A stretch of DNA of 64,000 bases, taken from Arthrobacter alkaliphilus. GTDB lineage: Bacteria > Actinomycetota > Actinomycetes > Actinomycetales > Micrococcaceae. The position numbers were made by a program, and so were the translations under genes. The notes beneath the pieces were generated by a model. The model was not told the DNA's origin. It did no database searches and worked only from the letters and a program-made list of their open reading frames with translations. The stretch spans positions 11,523 to 75,522 of the forward strand of contig NZ_JAKEEC010000019.1 of assembly GCF_021483235.1 (NCBI RefSeq). Direction: 5' to 3'. Positions 43,361 to 52,480 of the stretch are shown here, piece by piece; within the stretch, counting starts at the first letter, position 1, and the number at the start of each line of letters is the position of its first letter.

Positions 43361-43749
43361 GGACTGAGTTTACGGTTTGACCGAGCTGAGGCTCGGTATT
43401 CTCTCCTTGATCATCCGCTAGCTGCGGGCTGCAGGCAGTGATGCCTCCAGAACAGCGTCAGGTTGAGAGCTAGGACTTCTTTGAGCTGTCGTCAGGGAAA
43501 GAGAGTTTAAGCCTATTTCTGACGCTTATTTGGGTAGCTTCCTGACGTCAGATTAAGGTGTGCCTCAATTGGCGATCTGCCCGCCAGCGAGCCATTTCTC
43601 CGGACTTGAGAAGTCTTGCCTTGGGTAGGTTCGCGCGCCGCCGGGGGCCTTCTAATGCTGCGGTGCCAAGGTCAGCCAGACCTGCACAACCATTGCCGAT
43701 GCTCCTCCCGATTGTCAGTATGTTCTGACATACTCTCAAGGAGAACTCT
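43361..43749. promoter_or_regulatory. intergenic region with GntR-like operator before the tautomerase remnant
   Basis: A 7-bp hairpin (ACCGAGC/GCTCGGT, 43380-43397) lies near the SEFIR-gene start. TGTCAG at 43713-43718 and CTGACA at 43725-43730 form a perfect inverted repeat with a 6-base spacer, 20 bases upstream of the GTG of the truncated tautomerase, in the position of an operator. No other gene supported. Confidence 0.45.
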
Positions 43750-43821
43750 GTGCCTCTTGTTCGCGTTGATGTCAACGAAGGCCGTACCCGTGATGACCTG
43801 AAGAAGCCTAGCCTGGGCTAG
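43750..43821 (+). pseudogene. 4-oxalocrotonate tautomerase-like fragment (23 aa)
   Basis: GTG followed by PLVRVDVNEGRTRDDLKK, the N-terminus of tautomerase-family proteins in which Pro2 becomes the catalytic Pro1 after Met removal. AAGGAGAACTCT precedes the start. After DLKK the homology stops and a TAG follows. The full gene should be about 130 codons, so about four fifths has been lost, probably to a deletion that joined it to the acetamidase leader. Confidence 0.75.
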
Positions 43822-44052
43822 GCTACGGCCGTCCTCAAGCCATTGCGTGCATACAGGAAGGAGTATGAGACTGCTGGTGAGAGAACCGCGCCAGCGTAGA
43901 TGTTCGGGAGCACGTTGCCAACGAATGCCCGCGCGTTGATGAGCGGGTTAGTGCTGCGTGAAGTCTTACAGGTCCATCATCTAATACTGCTTGTCCCATC
44001 ACGGGCCCTGCCTTGTCTTGTATCGCCTCAACGGCCGGACGTAGCATCCAGT

Positions 44053-45051
44053 ATGGAGTTCGTCGACTACAGGCCCTCGCGTGAGCAGCTGGTCTACACC
44101 TTCGGTGGGGCAAAACCTTCACTCGTGGTCCAACCGGGAACGGTGATGAAACTCTGGTCCGAGGATGCCTTCAATCAGGCGCTCACCTCAGTTGAGGACT
44201 TCTCCAGCGAGAAAGTGGATCTGCGCTTCGTAAATCCACAAACCGGTCCTTTCTACGTCGTGGGCGCTGAGCCGGGGGACGCCCTGGCAATCCATATCGT
44301 TGATCTGGCGCCAGCCCGCACCTGGGGCGCCTCCGCCACTATCCCATTCTTTGGCGGCCTGACCAGTACGGACCGTACTGCACTGCTGCAGGATCCATTG
44401 CCGGATACAACGTGGATATACCACCTTGACTCCGCCCGCAACACGATCGGATTCGAATCCCGTTTCGGTGACTTTCAGGTTGACTTGCCGGTCGAACCGA
44501 TGCTCGGCACGATAGGGGTGGCGCCACCGGGGGGAGAGGTGCGTTCTTCGCTCGTACCGGAGCGGTTCGGCGGAAACATGGATTCCCCTGAAGTTAAGGC
44601 GGGGTCAACCATTTACCTCGGCGTCAACGTGGAAGGAGCGCTTTTCTCCATCGGTGATGGGCACTACCGGCAAGGAGAGGGCGAGGCGTGCGGCACAGCC
44701 GTCGAGGGTGCCATGGACTCCACCATCATTGTGGAACTAATCAAAGGAAAAGCCCCGGCCTGGCCGCGCATCGAAACGGACACACACTGGATGGCCGTAG
44801 GCTCCTCTCGCCCCATGGAGGACTCCTGGCGCATAGGCCAAATGGAAATGGTGCGTTGGTTCAGCGAGCTGTTCGGACTGCACGCCATGGACGCCTACCA
44901 ACTGCTGACGCAGACGGCGCAGGCTCCGATCGCCAACGCGGTCGACGCGAACTACAGCGTAGTCGTGAAAGCGGCGAAGTCGCTATTTCCTACAGTTAAT
45001 GCTTACGACGGCGTTCACGCCGACCTGCGAAGCCGCACTGCCAGACTCTAA
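44053..45051 (+). CDS. acetamidase/formamidase family protein
   Basis: 332 residues from ATG 44053. The family pattern is visible: VVQPGTVMKLWSEDAFN, VGAEPGDALAIHIVDLAP, GTIGVAPPGGEV, FGGNMDSPEVKAGSTIYLGVNVEGALFSIGDGHYRQGEGEACGTAVE. The E-rich GDGH block carries the metal/active site of FmdA-type amidohydrolases. The substrate is unknown; formamide or short amides are typical. It is followed closely by an SDR gene on the same strand. Confidence 0.87.
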   Translation: MEFVDYRPSREQLVYTFGGAKPSLVVQPGTVMKLWSEDAFNQALTSVEDFSSEKVDLRFVNPQTGPFYVVGAEPGDALAIHIVDLAPARTWGASATIPFFGGLTSTDRTALLQDPLPDTTWIYHLDSARNTIGFESRFGDFQVDLPVEPMLGTIGVAPPGGEVRSSLVPERFGGNMDSPEVKAGSTIYLGVNVEGALFSIGDGHYRQGEGEACGTAVEGAMDSTIIVELIKGKAPAWPRIETDTHWMAVGSSRPMEDSWRIGQMEMVRWFSELFGLHAMDAYQLLTQTAQAPIANAVDANYSVVVKAAKSLFPTVNAYDGVHADLRSRTARL

Positions 45052-45071
45052 CCACCCGAAAGGACGAACTC

Positions 45072-45827
45072 ATGGATCTGCAGGTCAGAGGGTTGACAGC
45101 GCTTGTAACCGGAGGCACCAAAGGCATAGGCCGTGCGATTGTGGAGACCTTCGCTGCTGAGGGCGCCAACGTCGCCTTCTGTGCACGTACAGCCGACGCC
45201 GTGACCGCCACTCAGCAGGAGATCGGAAGGAACAACGTGGTCGGTGCGCGCGTGGATGTCGGGGAAGGCGCCGAGGTCGCCCGCTGGGTGGATGACACTG
45301 CGGCGAGGTTTGGCAGCATCGACATGGTCATCAGCAATGTCAGTGCGCTGGCAATCCCCGATACGGAGGAGAACTGGAAAGCGTCACTGAATGTGGATTT
45401 GCTGGGAACGGTGCGTCTGGTGAAAGCGGTGATGCCCCACGTCAAGCGCAGTGCAGCGCCATCGATTACTGCCATCTCCAGCGTCTCCGGACGGGAAGTA
45501 GACTTCGCCTCGGGACCGTACGGAACCATGAAGTCCGCGATTATCGCCTACATGGCCGGTCTGGCTTTCCAACTCGCCGAACAGGGGATCCGCGCCAACA
45601 CCGTTTCTCCCGGAAATACATATCACCCCGGTGGTGTGTGGGAGCAGATCGAGCAAGGGGACCCGGAACTGTTCAGCATGGCAATGGGCCTTAATCCCAC
45701 CCACCGGATGGGCACGCCCCAGGAAATCGCCGATACCGTAGTCTTCATCGCCAGCCCCAAATCCAGCCGGACCACAGGAGCCAATATTCTTGTGGACGGT
45801 GGGCTCACCCGAGGCATCCAATTCTAA
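45072..45827 (+). CDS. short-chain dehydrogenase/reductase
   Basis: 251 residues, typical size. TGGTKGIGRA (TGxxxGxG cofactor motif), ISNVSAL, ISSVSG (Ser) and YGTMKSA (Y-x-x-x-K) complete the SDR catalytic set. GAGTNLLDG-like end is NILVDGGLTRG. ATG 45072 follows AAAGGACGAAC. It is 20 bases after the acetamidase gene and probably co-transcribed; the oxidised substrate is unknown. Confidence 0.92.
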   Translation: MDLQVRGLTALVTGGTKGIGRAIVETFAAEGANVAFCARTADAVTATQQEIGRNNVVGARVDVGEGAEVARWVDDTAARFGSIDMVISNVSALAIPDTEENWKASLNVDLLGTVRLVKAVMPHVKRSAAPSITAISSVSGREVDFASGPYGTMKSAIIAYMAGLAFQLAEQGIRANTVSPGNTYHPGGVWEQIEQGDPELFSMAMGLNPTHRMGTPQEIADTVVFIASPKSSRTTGANILVDGGLTRGIQF

Positions 45828-46140
45828 CGATGCCCTTCAGAAGCGGGACCACTTACCCATGTGCGGGCCAGCCACGGCATGAACGAACACTGCAATGCCT
45901 GGCACCGCACCCTTGAATTCCTGGAAAAGAGCCTCACCGGCTGAGCCTGCTGGGGTGGGCTGACCAACAGGGCATGCTTGTGCCGCGGCTGCCGTCAATT
46001 GGATGCGCGGGGAACTCGAAGCAGATATTTCTGGAACAGCCCGGGAGAACCTGGCGAACTGGGCCTGCTTACCGGCTGGTGCACCGGGTGATTCCGTAGA
46101 GATGGACTGGGCCTGGGAACACCACAACGTCTAACTCCTG
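45828..46140 (+). pseudogene. fragments of unidentified catabolic genes
   Basis: Two short coding-like tracts end in stops. One reads HVRASHGMNEHCNAWHRTLEFLEKSL and ends near 45944. The other (ATG 46002 to 46134) reads MRGELEADISG, ANWACLPAGAPGDSVEMDW and ends EHHNV. Neither has a start region or a neighbour in frame, so they look like 3' ends left after deletions. The protein families were not identified. Confidence 0.4.
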
Positions 46141-46184
46141 CAGCGCCCCCCCTGCACGCAGGATTTCCTTTGTCTGTGGAACAC

Positions 46185-46217
46185 AAAGAGCCGCCCCCTG
46201 AACGGGGGCGGCTCTTT
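46185..46217. terminator. bidirectional terminator hairpin
   Basis: A 14-bp perfect stem (AAAGAGCCGCCCCC, 46185-46198, with its inverse at 46204-46217) and a 5-base loop, flanked by A and T runs. It sits between the plus-strand catabolic genes and the convergent E1/lipoyl operon and can end transcripts from both sides. Confidence 0.85.
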
Positions 46218-46269
46218 GGGCGATCCATCTCAGGGCCGCCGGCACTTCGCCGAGCGGCTTGCCTGGCGT

Positions 46270-46509
46270 CTATCTGTTCGGTGTCACGGACGCGATGATG
46301 CTGCCTAGCGGAACTTCTGCTTCTTCCTCGACCAGAAGCGTGATGGTACCGGCAATTTCCGGGTAAACCTCCGCGTCGACCTTGTCGACCGCGACTTCAG
46401 CGATCAGGGTCTTCGGTGTCACCTCGTCACCGGTGTCAACGAACCAGGAGACGATCACCCCGGTAGCATCATCGGCCGTGGATAGCCGGGGGAAGAGGAC
46501 GTCGCTCAC
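46270..46509 (-). CDS. stand-alone lipoyl-domain protein (79 aa)
   Basis: The whole protein is a single lipoyl/biotinyl fold with the modified lysine in the tip EVAVDKVDAEV and the symmetric strands VSWFVDTGDEV and LVEEEAEVPLGSIIASV. Normally this domain is the N-terminal arm of an E2 acyltransferase; no E2 catalytic domain follows. Its start overlaps the E1beta stop (4 bases). It may carry acyl groups for the E1 pair and use an E2/E3 from elsewhere. Confidence 0.85.
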   Translation of the reverse strand: MSDVLFPRLSTADDATGVIVSWFVDTGDEVTPKTLIAEVAVDKVDAEVYPEIAGTITLLVEEEAEVPLGSIIASVTPNR

Positions 46510-47711
46510 TTCGTCACTGCCCCGCGAACTGCGCTCTCGATGCGCGTGGCTGTGGGCAGGACGCTGTGCTCGAGCTGGCTAGCGTAGGGCACAGGCACGT
46601 CCGGCATGCAGACCCTGGAGACATGGCTGAGCAGTTCTGGCTGGCGCTCGGCGACGGACGCGATCACCTCGCCGGAGAGCCCGAAGGATTGGTAGTCCTC
46701 GTCGACGACGATGAGACGCCCGGTCTTCGAAACGGATGCGACGATCGCGTCACGGTCCAGCGGCACCAGGCTTCGGAGGTCGAGCACCTCCACGCTGATG
46801 CCTTCCGGCTCGAGTTTTTCGGCCACATCCAGCGCGTGATGCACCGAGAGCGATAACGTCACGACCGTAACGTCCGTGCCCTCTCGAGCGATTCGTGCCT
46901 TCCCGATTGGAACCTCATAGGATTCCTCGGGCACCGCACCGATCGAGCGCTTGTTCTTCTTCATCCAGCCGAGGCCCATGATGCCTTTGTGGAACATGAA
47001 GACGACAGGGTCATTGGAACGGATGGCCGCAGTCATCAGCCCCTTCGCGTCATAGGGGTTGGAGGGAACAACGACTTTCATTCCCGGCAAATGCGCGAAG
47101 GTACCCCACAACGCCTGCGAGTGCTGCGCGCCATCGGAGTATCCGCCTCCCACTGCCGTCATGAGCACCATCGGGACCTGCACATTTCCGCCGGACTCAA
47201 AGTGGATTTTCGCCATGTGGTTGTAAATCTGGTCCATGCAGACACCGAAGAAATCGACGAACATCAGCTCGACGATGGGGCGCATGCCCTCAACGGCGGC
47301 ACCGATGCCGGCTCCGATGAACGCAGACTCCGAGATCGGAGTGTCGAGGATGCGGTCGGCGCCGAACTCATCGATCAACCCGGTCGTTGAGGAGAAAATG
47401 CCGCCGTACGGGCCGACGTCCTCGCCCATTACGAACACTGAATCGTCGGCGCGCATTTCCTGGGCGATGGCTTCCTGGATGGATTTGGCCGTCGAGAGTT
47501 TGCGCTTGCCCGGCTCGGGCTCAATCACCGCGGCTGTGTTGCCGTGCGGGGCGCGGCCGGTACCGGTGTCGATGGCGTCGCTGCCTGTGTTCATGTCCGC
47601 ATCCGTGGCCGTGTTGACACCCGCGCCGGTGACGGGGGCGCCGGTGGATGCCGCGCTGGCCGGGGCGTTGTCCGCCGGCTCCTGGCCGGTGCGATCGAGG
47701 TCAGTGCTCAT
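46506..47711 (-). CDS. 2-oxoacid dehydrogenase E1 beta subunit
   Basis: 401 residues, AcoB/PdhB type. The body contains VMGEDVGPYGG, RILDTPISESAF (partner contact), MVFVDFFGV-like FVDFFGVCMDQIYN and GGGYSDGAQHSQALWGTFAHLPGMKVVVPS. An unusual 65-residue N-terminal extension is rich in T/A/G/D and looks disordered. With the upstream E1alpha it forms the thiamine-diphosphate alpha2beta2 decarboxylase; acetoin, pyruvate or branched-chain substrate is undecided. Overlaps both neighbours by 4 bases. Confidence 0.9.
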   Translation of the reverse strand: MSTDLDRTGQEPADNAPASAASTGAPVTGAGVNTATDADMNTGSDAIDTGTGRAPHGNTAAVIEPEPGKRKLSTAKSIQEAIAQEMRADDSVFVMGEDVGPYGGIFSSTTGLIDEFGADRILDTPISESAFIGAGIGAAVEGMRPIVELMFVDFFGVCMDQIYNHMAKIHFESGGNVQVPMVLMTAVGGGYSDGAQHSQALWGTFAHLPGMKVVVPSNPYDAKGLMTAAIRSNDPVVFMFHKGIMGLGWMKKNKRSIGAVPEESYEVPIGKARIAREGTDVTVVTLSLSVHHALDVAEKLEPEGISVEVLDLRSLVPLDRDAIVASVSKTGRLIVVDEDYQSFGLSGEVIASVAERQPELLSHVSRVCMPDVPVPYASQLEHSVLPTATRIESAVRGAVTK

Positions 47712-48715
47712 GAGCGTACTCCTTCGGAGAAGACGTAATCGAGGGCATGGGCCGGGTCTGGTGTCGGTGATGATTTCGCGAAGTCGATGGCGTCCTCGAC
47801 CTGTTCCAAGGCGGACGCCGTCATCACGTCATAGTCCTTCTCCGTCATGGCGCCGCGGTCGATGAGTGTCTGTTTGTAGGTGGGCAGTGGGTCCCGCCCC
47901 GGCACTCCTTCGAGGTCGGTGCGGTACCCCTGGGCGTCGCCTTCGAAATGCCCCCAGAGCCGCAACGTGTGCACTTCGACGAGGGAGGGCCCGTCGCCTG
48001 CCCGCGCACGGGCGACGGCCTCGCCGCATGCTTCGTAGACTCCTTCGACCGAGTTCTCCTCGACGCGGACTCCCGGGATTCCATAGGCCGCGCCTCGATC
48101 GGCGTTGGAGGTGACCGCTGTCGACCTTGCCCGGGGAACCGAGATACCCCAATCGTTGTCTTCGATGACGAAGACGACGGGCAGCTTCCATAGTGCCGCC
48201 AGATTCAGCGCTTCATGGAAGGCGCCGGCGTTGGCCGCGCCTTCTCCCGCGACCGCGACGGCGACGCGGTCGCCCCCACGACGCTGGAAGGCCAGGGCCT
48301 GCCCGAGTGCCGGTGGCAGGCCTTCGGCCACGATGCCCGAACATGAGAAGTGCGTCTCCGGATCGAAGAGGTGCATGTGACCACCGCGTCCTCGTCCGAG
48401 GCCCGTCTCGCGGCCGAAGATCTCCGCAGTCATCTCGCGAAGGCGAACCCCTTTGGCGATGGCGACGTGGTGAGGCCGGTGGGTGGCCGTCATGGCATCG
48501 TCTTTGGTCAAGTGGGCGCCGAGCCCGGCGGCAACCGGTTCCTGCCCGGCCGAGAGGTGCATCTCGCCGGGAATCAGGCCAGCGCCGATGTCGAAGCCGG
48601 GGCTTTTGTCGGCATGGTACTCCCGAAGAATAGCTTCCTCGTAGGTGCGGATCAGCACCATCGAGTTCAACAATTTCCGGCGTTTCTCGTCAGTGAGTTC
48701 GGGGTAGAGCGTCAT
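47708..48715 (-). CDS. 2-oxoacid dehydrogenase E1 alpha subunit
   Basis: 335 residues from ATG 48715, preceded by GAGGAGAA; the frame opens at 48739. The ThDP motif is GEGAANAGAFHEALNLAALWKLPVV...EDNDWGIS (GDGxxN type). MHLFDPETHFSCSGIVAEGLPPALG matches the AcoA/PdhA loop. First gene of a leftward operon alpha, beta, lipoyl, expressed convergently to the SDR genes and probably controlled by the IclR gene lying just upstream on the same strand. Confidence 0.92.
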   Translation of the reverse strand: MTLYPELTDEKRRKLLNSMVLIRTYEEAILREYHADKSPGFDIGAGLIPGEMHLSAGQEPVAAGLGAHLTKDDAMTATHRPHHVAIAKGVRLREMTAEIFGRETGLGRGRGGHMHLFDPETHFSCSGIVAEGLPPALGQALAFQRRGGDRVAVAVAGEGAANAGAFHEALNLAALWKLPVVFVIEDNDWGISVPRARSTAVTSNADRGAAYGIPGVRVEENSVEGVYEACGEAVARARAGDGPSLVEVHTLRLWGHFEGDAQGYRTDLEGVPGRDPLPTYKQTLIDRGAMTEKDYDVMTASALEQVEDAIDFAKSSPTPDPAHALDYVFSEGVRS

Positions 48716-48820
48716 TGCTTCTCCTCGTGTCATACACATCGATAGATGGCGGCTTTGGCGGCTTCCGCCAAGTATGGCTCACTGTATCGGCGACATGCGA
48801 AGGTGGGGAGTGGCAAAGTT

Positions 48821-49591
48821 TCAGATAGTGAACTGGCCGTACCGGTCCGCGCCGAGCTGGAGTGAGAGTTTGCCGGCGGCGGTCTGCATGCGCCGCACGA
48901 CCATGTCCGTTTCTACGGACTTGCGGTTTGACGGCAGTGACACGGCAAGCGAAGCGATGACGCCCGGGGCCCGCACGGGGACTGCGATGCAGGTAAAGCC
49001 GATGGCGTACTCCTGCTCATCGATGGCGGCGTCCCGGTAACGATCGAGCTGCTCAAAAAGGGTGCGGCGATCGCTGATCGTGTGCTGCGTGAGTTGGGCG
49101 AGCGGATGCCGGGAAAGGTAGTCAAGGCGACCCTCCTGATCGAGCTCGGTGAGAATCTGTTTGCCGAGCGCTGTGGCATGAGCACTGTTGTCGATACCGA
49201 CCCACAGCTCGACCCGCGGGTTGGAGGCCGAATCGACAATATCAATGATGTGCACTTCACCATCGCTGAACCGGGAAAGATATGCGGTCGCCCCCAGCTC
49301 ATCGGTCACACGTCGGAGGGTGCTTCGCACCCTGGCCAGGAAGACGCCCTCCTCGCCATCTACGCGCAGGCTTGGGAAGCGGCTGCCGAGCACCAGGCCG
49401 TCGGGCTCGCTGCTGAGGTAACCCTCATGCCTGAGGGTGCGCACAATGTTGTAGGTCGTTCCGAGACTGAGACCGGCCGCCTGCGCCAGAGCCTTCACGG
49501 GCAAGGGACGTGGCGCATTGGCCACCATGTCCACCAGTTGCACAGCTCGCTGGACCGAGGCAATGAGGGTTTGTTCCCGTTTCATTGTCAT
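48821..49591 (-). CDS. IclR-family regulator
   Basis: 256 residues from ATG 49591 (GGAGG upstream); the frame opens at 49750. The N-terminal winged HTH (RAVQLVDMVANAPRPLPVKALAQAAGLSLGTTYNIVRTL) and the C-terminal effector domain (AHATALGKQILTELD, EYAIGFTCIAVPVRAPG) are complete. It lies 105 bases upstream of the E1alpha start in the same orientation and probably responds to the operon's substrate or a breakdown product. Confidence 0.9.
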   Translation of the reverse strand: MTMKREQTLIASVQRAVQLVDMVANAPRPLPVKALAQAAGLSLGTTYNIVRTLRHEGYLSSEPDGLVLGSRFPSLRVDGEEGVFLARVRSTLRRVTDELGATAYLSRFSDGEVHIIDIVDSASNPRVELWVGIDNSAHATALGKQILTELDQEGRLDYLSRHPLAQLTQHTISDRRTLFEQLDRYRDAAIDEQEYAIGFTCIAVPVRAPGVIASLAVSLPSNRKSVETDMVVRRMQTAAGKLSLQLGADRYGQFTI

Positions 49592-49912
49592 CTTCGCCTC
49601 CGCCATCAGGATAACCGGCTCTTCAGAATTGAGAGTGTAGTTTCGGTCTGAATCCGCCGAGCGGATGCCGTTCTCAATGTAGTTGTCCGTCGCGACGTGG
49701 GAACTATGCAGATTGGATGAGACAGAGCTCGCGGATCGTTTCTCATTCACGTTGTCGGTTCGGCAGCGCGGGGTCCTACTTTTTGAAGTGAGGCCGGGCT
49801 CTACGAGAATTCTCCCGGCGACTTCTACTCCCGTTGTTTAAGAGCCGATCATGAAGATTCCGTCACGCTGCTTTGCCTATAGCGGGGCACATGCATAGCT
49901 GGCTTAAGGCAG

Positions 49913-50818
49913 CTAGCTCCAGAGCGGGAATGTAGCCCAGCCGGGCGGGGCTCCGATGTGCGAGATGGGGAGTAGCTGGACATCCGGGTACGTGCGAAGA
50001 ACCGCAGGAAGCAACTGGTGTCGCCCGACGTCTAGGCTCCGGAGCATGTGCTGGATGAGCGTGAGTTGCCCGAAGGTTCGGTTCATCTCTTGGCGGGCTT
50101 GATCGAGCTGAGGGAGTTGGCCAACGCTGGGAAGTTTGGGCTTGATTGCGTGGACCTTGTTGAAGAGTCTTCCGTGGTGGGCGCAGATGTTTCTCACGAC
50201 GTTGAGCGATTTCATCCATGACTCCAGCTGCGGGGCGGTCAGACCGAACTTGTCCCCGATGCTGTCCTGTATCTGCCGTGGGGAGAAACCGTACAGATAC
50301 GTGAGCGCGCCCCAGTCGAGGATTTCCACTGCTGCCCAAACTGGGAGAGTTCCGCCGTACTTTGCGTGGTGGTGTTTGACGAAGTCTTCCTTCGAATCAG
50401 CAAGGGCCTTCTTATACCGCTGCATCCAGATGGCATATGAGGTGCCCTGAGACGCCCGCGGTCCCAGAAGCGCTGGCTTGAGGTGGGCGCATTCGTCGAT
50501 CGTCCCGAGGGCATGCCCGAGTAGGGCCCGCAATGCCAACTCGATCGGTGTTAAAGAGGCGAAGGTTGCTGTTCGGAGACTCGCATCAAAGCTATACAGC
50601 CTCACGACATCGGTGAACGTAGTACCGGAGTAAAAGCTGTCTTCACGGCCTGGAGATCCTTGTTGCCTGAATGAATACCAGTACCCGCTGAGACGGTAGT
50701 AGTTGATGTGCTGCAGCTGCTTGATGGCAGCGGCCCTGTCTCCGATGCCCATACCCCGGGATGCCAGGAGGTCAACCTGCTCGTCGTAGGTCTTGTAGGC
50801 CTTGACGAGTGCAGGCAA
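49913..50818 (-). CDS. Abi_2-family abortive infection protein
   Basis: 301 residues from TTG 50818 with GGAGG upstream; the frame is open to ATG 50968, but that extension is not Abi-like. YDEQVDLLASRGMGIGDRAAAIKQLQHINYYRLSGYWYSF is the Abi_2 N-terminus, followed by VVRLYSFDASLRTATFASLTPIELALRALLGH and the C-terminal NVVRNICAHHGRLFNKV, an R-N-x-x-x-H HEPN-type motif. Such proteins abort phage infection, probably as an RNase. It stands alone between catabolic genes. Confidence 0.85.
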   Translation of the reverse strand: MPALVKAYKTYDEQVDLLASRGMGIGDRAAAIKQLQHINYYRLSGYWYSFRQQGSPGREDSFYSGTTFTDVVRLYSFDASLRTATFASLTPIELALRALLGHALGTIDECAHLKPALLGPRASQGTSYAIWMQRYKKALADSKEDFVKHHHAKYGGTLPVWAAVEILDWGALTYLYGFSPRQIQDSIGDKFGLTAPQLESWMKSLNVVRNICAHHGRLFNKVHAIKPKLPSVGQLPQLDQARQEMNRTFGQLTLIQHMLRSLDVGRHQLLPAVLRTYPDVQLLPISHIGAPPGWATFPLWS

Positions 50819-50968
50819 CTGAGCCTCCTGCTCAGAGAAAGTGAAGACCGGCCCTGGACCTACCGAAGTAGGCGGAACCGGTCGTAGTGCCTCAACTATA
50901 TCGGATTTCCCAATGCAGCTCCACCTGACGGGGGAGCTGGAGTCCCGTGCGGGTAACGCCTCGTACAT

Positions 50969-51298
50969 TTCAAGGCAGCGCCCTGGCGTCAGGGTAAGCC
51001 CACGGTGCTCTTTTACTGACAGTGCCTTAAGTCGTCCTTAGAATCCACTCTGACAGTTGTAGGGAAAATAGATCCGGTGAGATAGCTCGAGATTAGTCGA
51101 AATAGTAAAAGGAATCTGGAGTTACTCAAGCCCGCCACGGCCTGCGGGCGGCCATGTCACAAGTTGTGACTAGACTGCCGCTGAGAACGGGCGGAAACGT
51201 CGCCCTCGCACCGACTTTTCCCTTGTCAGCCGACTTGGACGTCAGGGTTGGGTGTAGTTCAAAGGTGATGCGCGGGTGGCAGCTGCATTGCGGTGGCG
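50969..51298. promoter_or_regulatory. intergenic region with 15-bp palindrome
   Basis: No gene supported. GTCACAAGTTGTGAC (51156-51170) is a perfect palindrome about its centre base. It lies upstream of the Abi gene and downstream of the LysR gene and may be an operator for an unidentified regulator. Confidence 0.4.
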
Positions 51299-52261
51299 CT
51301 AATTGAGCTGGAGCGAAGAAGGTAGCGCGCCCGACATATGGGGATCGATGAGGTTGGGGACGCCTCCGAAGGAGGCCAGAGTCCGGGCGGTCTCCACGAA
51401 TTCGCGTGCCAGCCCGTCATTGACGTCGGTGCGCCATGCGATCGACAGCGGAGAGGGCGGGACGTCTCTGACCGGGATGAAAGACAGCCCGGGACGGTCA
51501 TAGAAACGCTGGGTGGAGGCCTGGGTAAAGGCAACGCCCCGCTCGCCCATGATGGCTTCGAAACATTCGTCAACGGTGGCTACCTCGGTGCCAAGACGGA
51601 CCGGCTGACCGCCGCGGGCCTGGGTTGCGAGCCAGAAATCCCTCCACTTATCCGGAGCCTTGCGGGCGACAAAGGGCTCATCAACCACCTGTTCCACCGA
51701 GACCTCGGACAGCCCGGCAAAGCGGGAACTGCTGGCAACGACGAGGACCCGGGGCTCTATGAACAGTGTCTCCACGGCAAGCCAGTCCGCTGCCGGCAGG
51801 GGCGGTCTTACAAATGCCACGTCGGCGCTTCCGTCGGCGAGCCCTACGGTGGGGTCGGCGAAATCGAAAGACCTCATCTGGACGTGGATTTCCGGGTGGT
51901 TGTTTTTGAAAGCGGCGAGAATCCGCGGCGTCAGTTCAGCAGCAGCGTTGGCCTGGAAGCCGACAATCAGGGTTCCCCTCACACCGCTGGCGGCCTTCCT
52001 GGTCAAGGAAACGGCGCGCTGCGCGGCGGATAAGAGGCGCTTGGCTTCGCTTAGCAGGACATCGCCGGCGCCGGTCAGCACTACACTGCGGCTGGTCCGG
52101 ATCAGCAGGGGGGTTCCCAGCGAGTGTTCAAGCTTCCGTATTTGGACGCTGAGGGACGGCTGCGCGATATGGAGCCGGGCAGCGGCTCGACCGAAGTGCA
52201 GTTCTTCGGCAACGGCGACGAAGTACTGCAGGACGCGCAGGTCTAGCTGTGGCTGCTGCAT
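51299..52261 (-). CDS. LysR-family regulator
   Basis: 320 residues. N-terminal HTH (LQYFVAVAEELHFGRAAARLHIAQPSLSVQIRKLEHSLG), then a periplasmic-binding-like effector domain (GTLIVGFQANAAAELTPRILAAF). Divergent from the SCP2-like and hydrolase operon; a T-N11-A box ATAG-N7-CTAT at 52298-52312 lies between them. It probably activates that operon in response to an aromatic or ring-cleavage compound. Confidence 0.92.
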   Translation of the reverse strand: MQQPQLDLRVLQYFVAVAEELHFGRAAARLHIAQPSLSVQIRKLEHSLGTPLLIRTSRSVVLTGAGDVLLSEAKRLLSAAQRAVSLTRKAASGVRGTLIVGFQANAAAELTPRILAAFKNNHPEIHVQMRSFDFADPTVGLADGSADVAFVRPPLPAADWLAVETLFIEPRVLVVASSSRFAGLSEVSVEQVVDEPFVARKAPDKWRDFWLATQARGGQPVRLGTEVATVDECFEAIMGERGVAFTQASTQRFYDRPGLSFIPVRDVPPSPLSIAWRTDVNDGLAREFVETARTLASFGGVPNLIDPHMSGALPSSLQLN

Positions 52262-52297
52262 CCGTCAACTGTAAGCTCCGTCACAATCGCGGGTCCA

Positions 52298-52312
52298 ATA
52301 GTTTGAGGCTAT
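52298..52312. promoter_or_regulatory. LysR box candidate
   Basis: ATAG-N7-CTAT with T-N11-A symmetry lies 36 bases from the LysR start and upstream of the 52481 gene. This is the classical place for a LysR activation site. Inference from position and pattern. Confidence 0.5.
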
Positions 52313-52480
52313 CGGTGGATAGGGGACCGGTATTGGACCGAGCGGGGCTGCGGGCGCTGCAATGGAAACAGGCGAAAGGTTGCCACCGGAGACAGCCGCC
52401 ACGGCACTCCAGGAACCCCGCTTCGAGGCTCGGACAGAGAAGTCCGGCCCTCCGGGAATCCCAATGAGAGGAACAACGAG

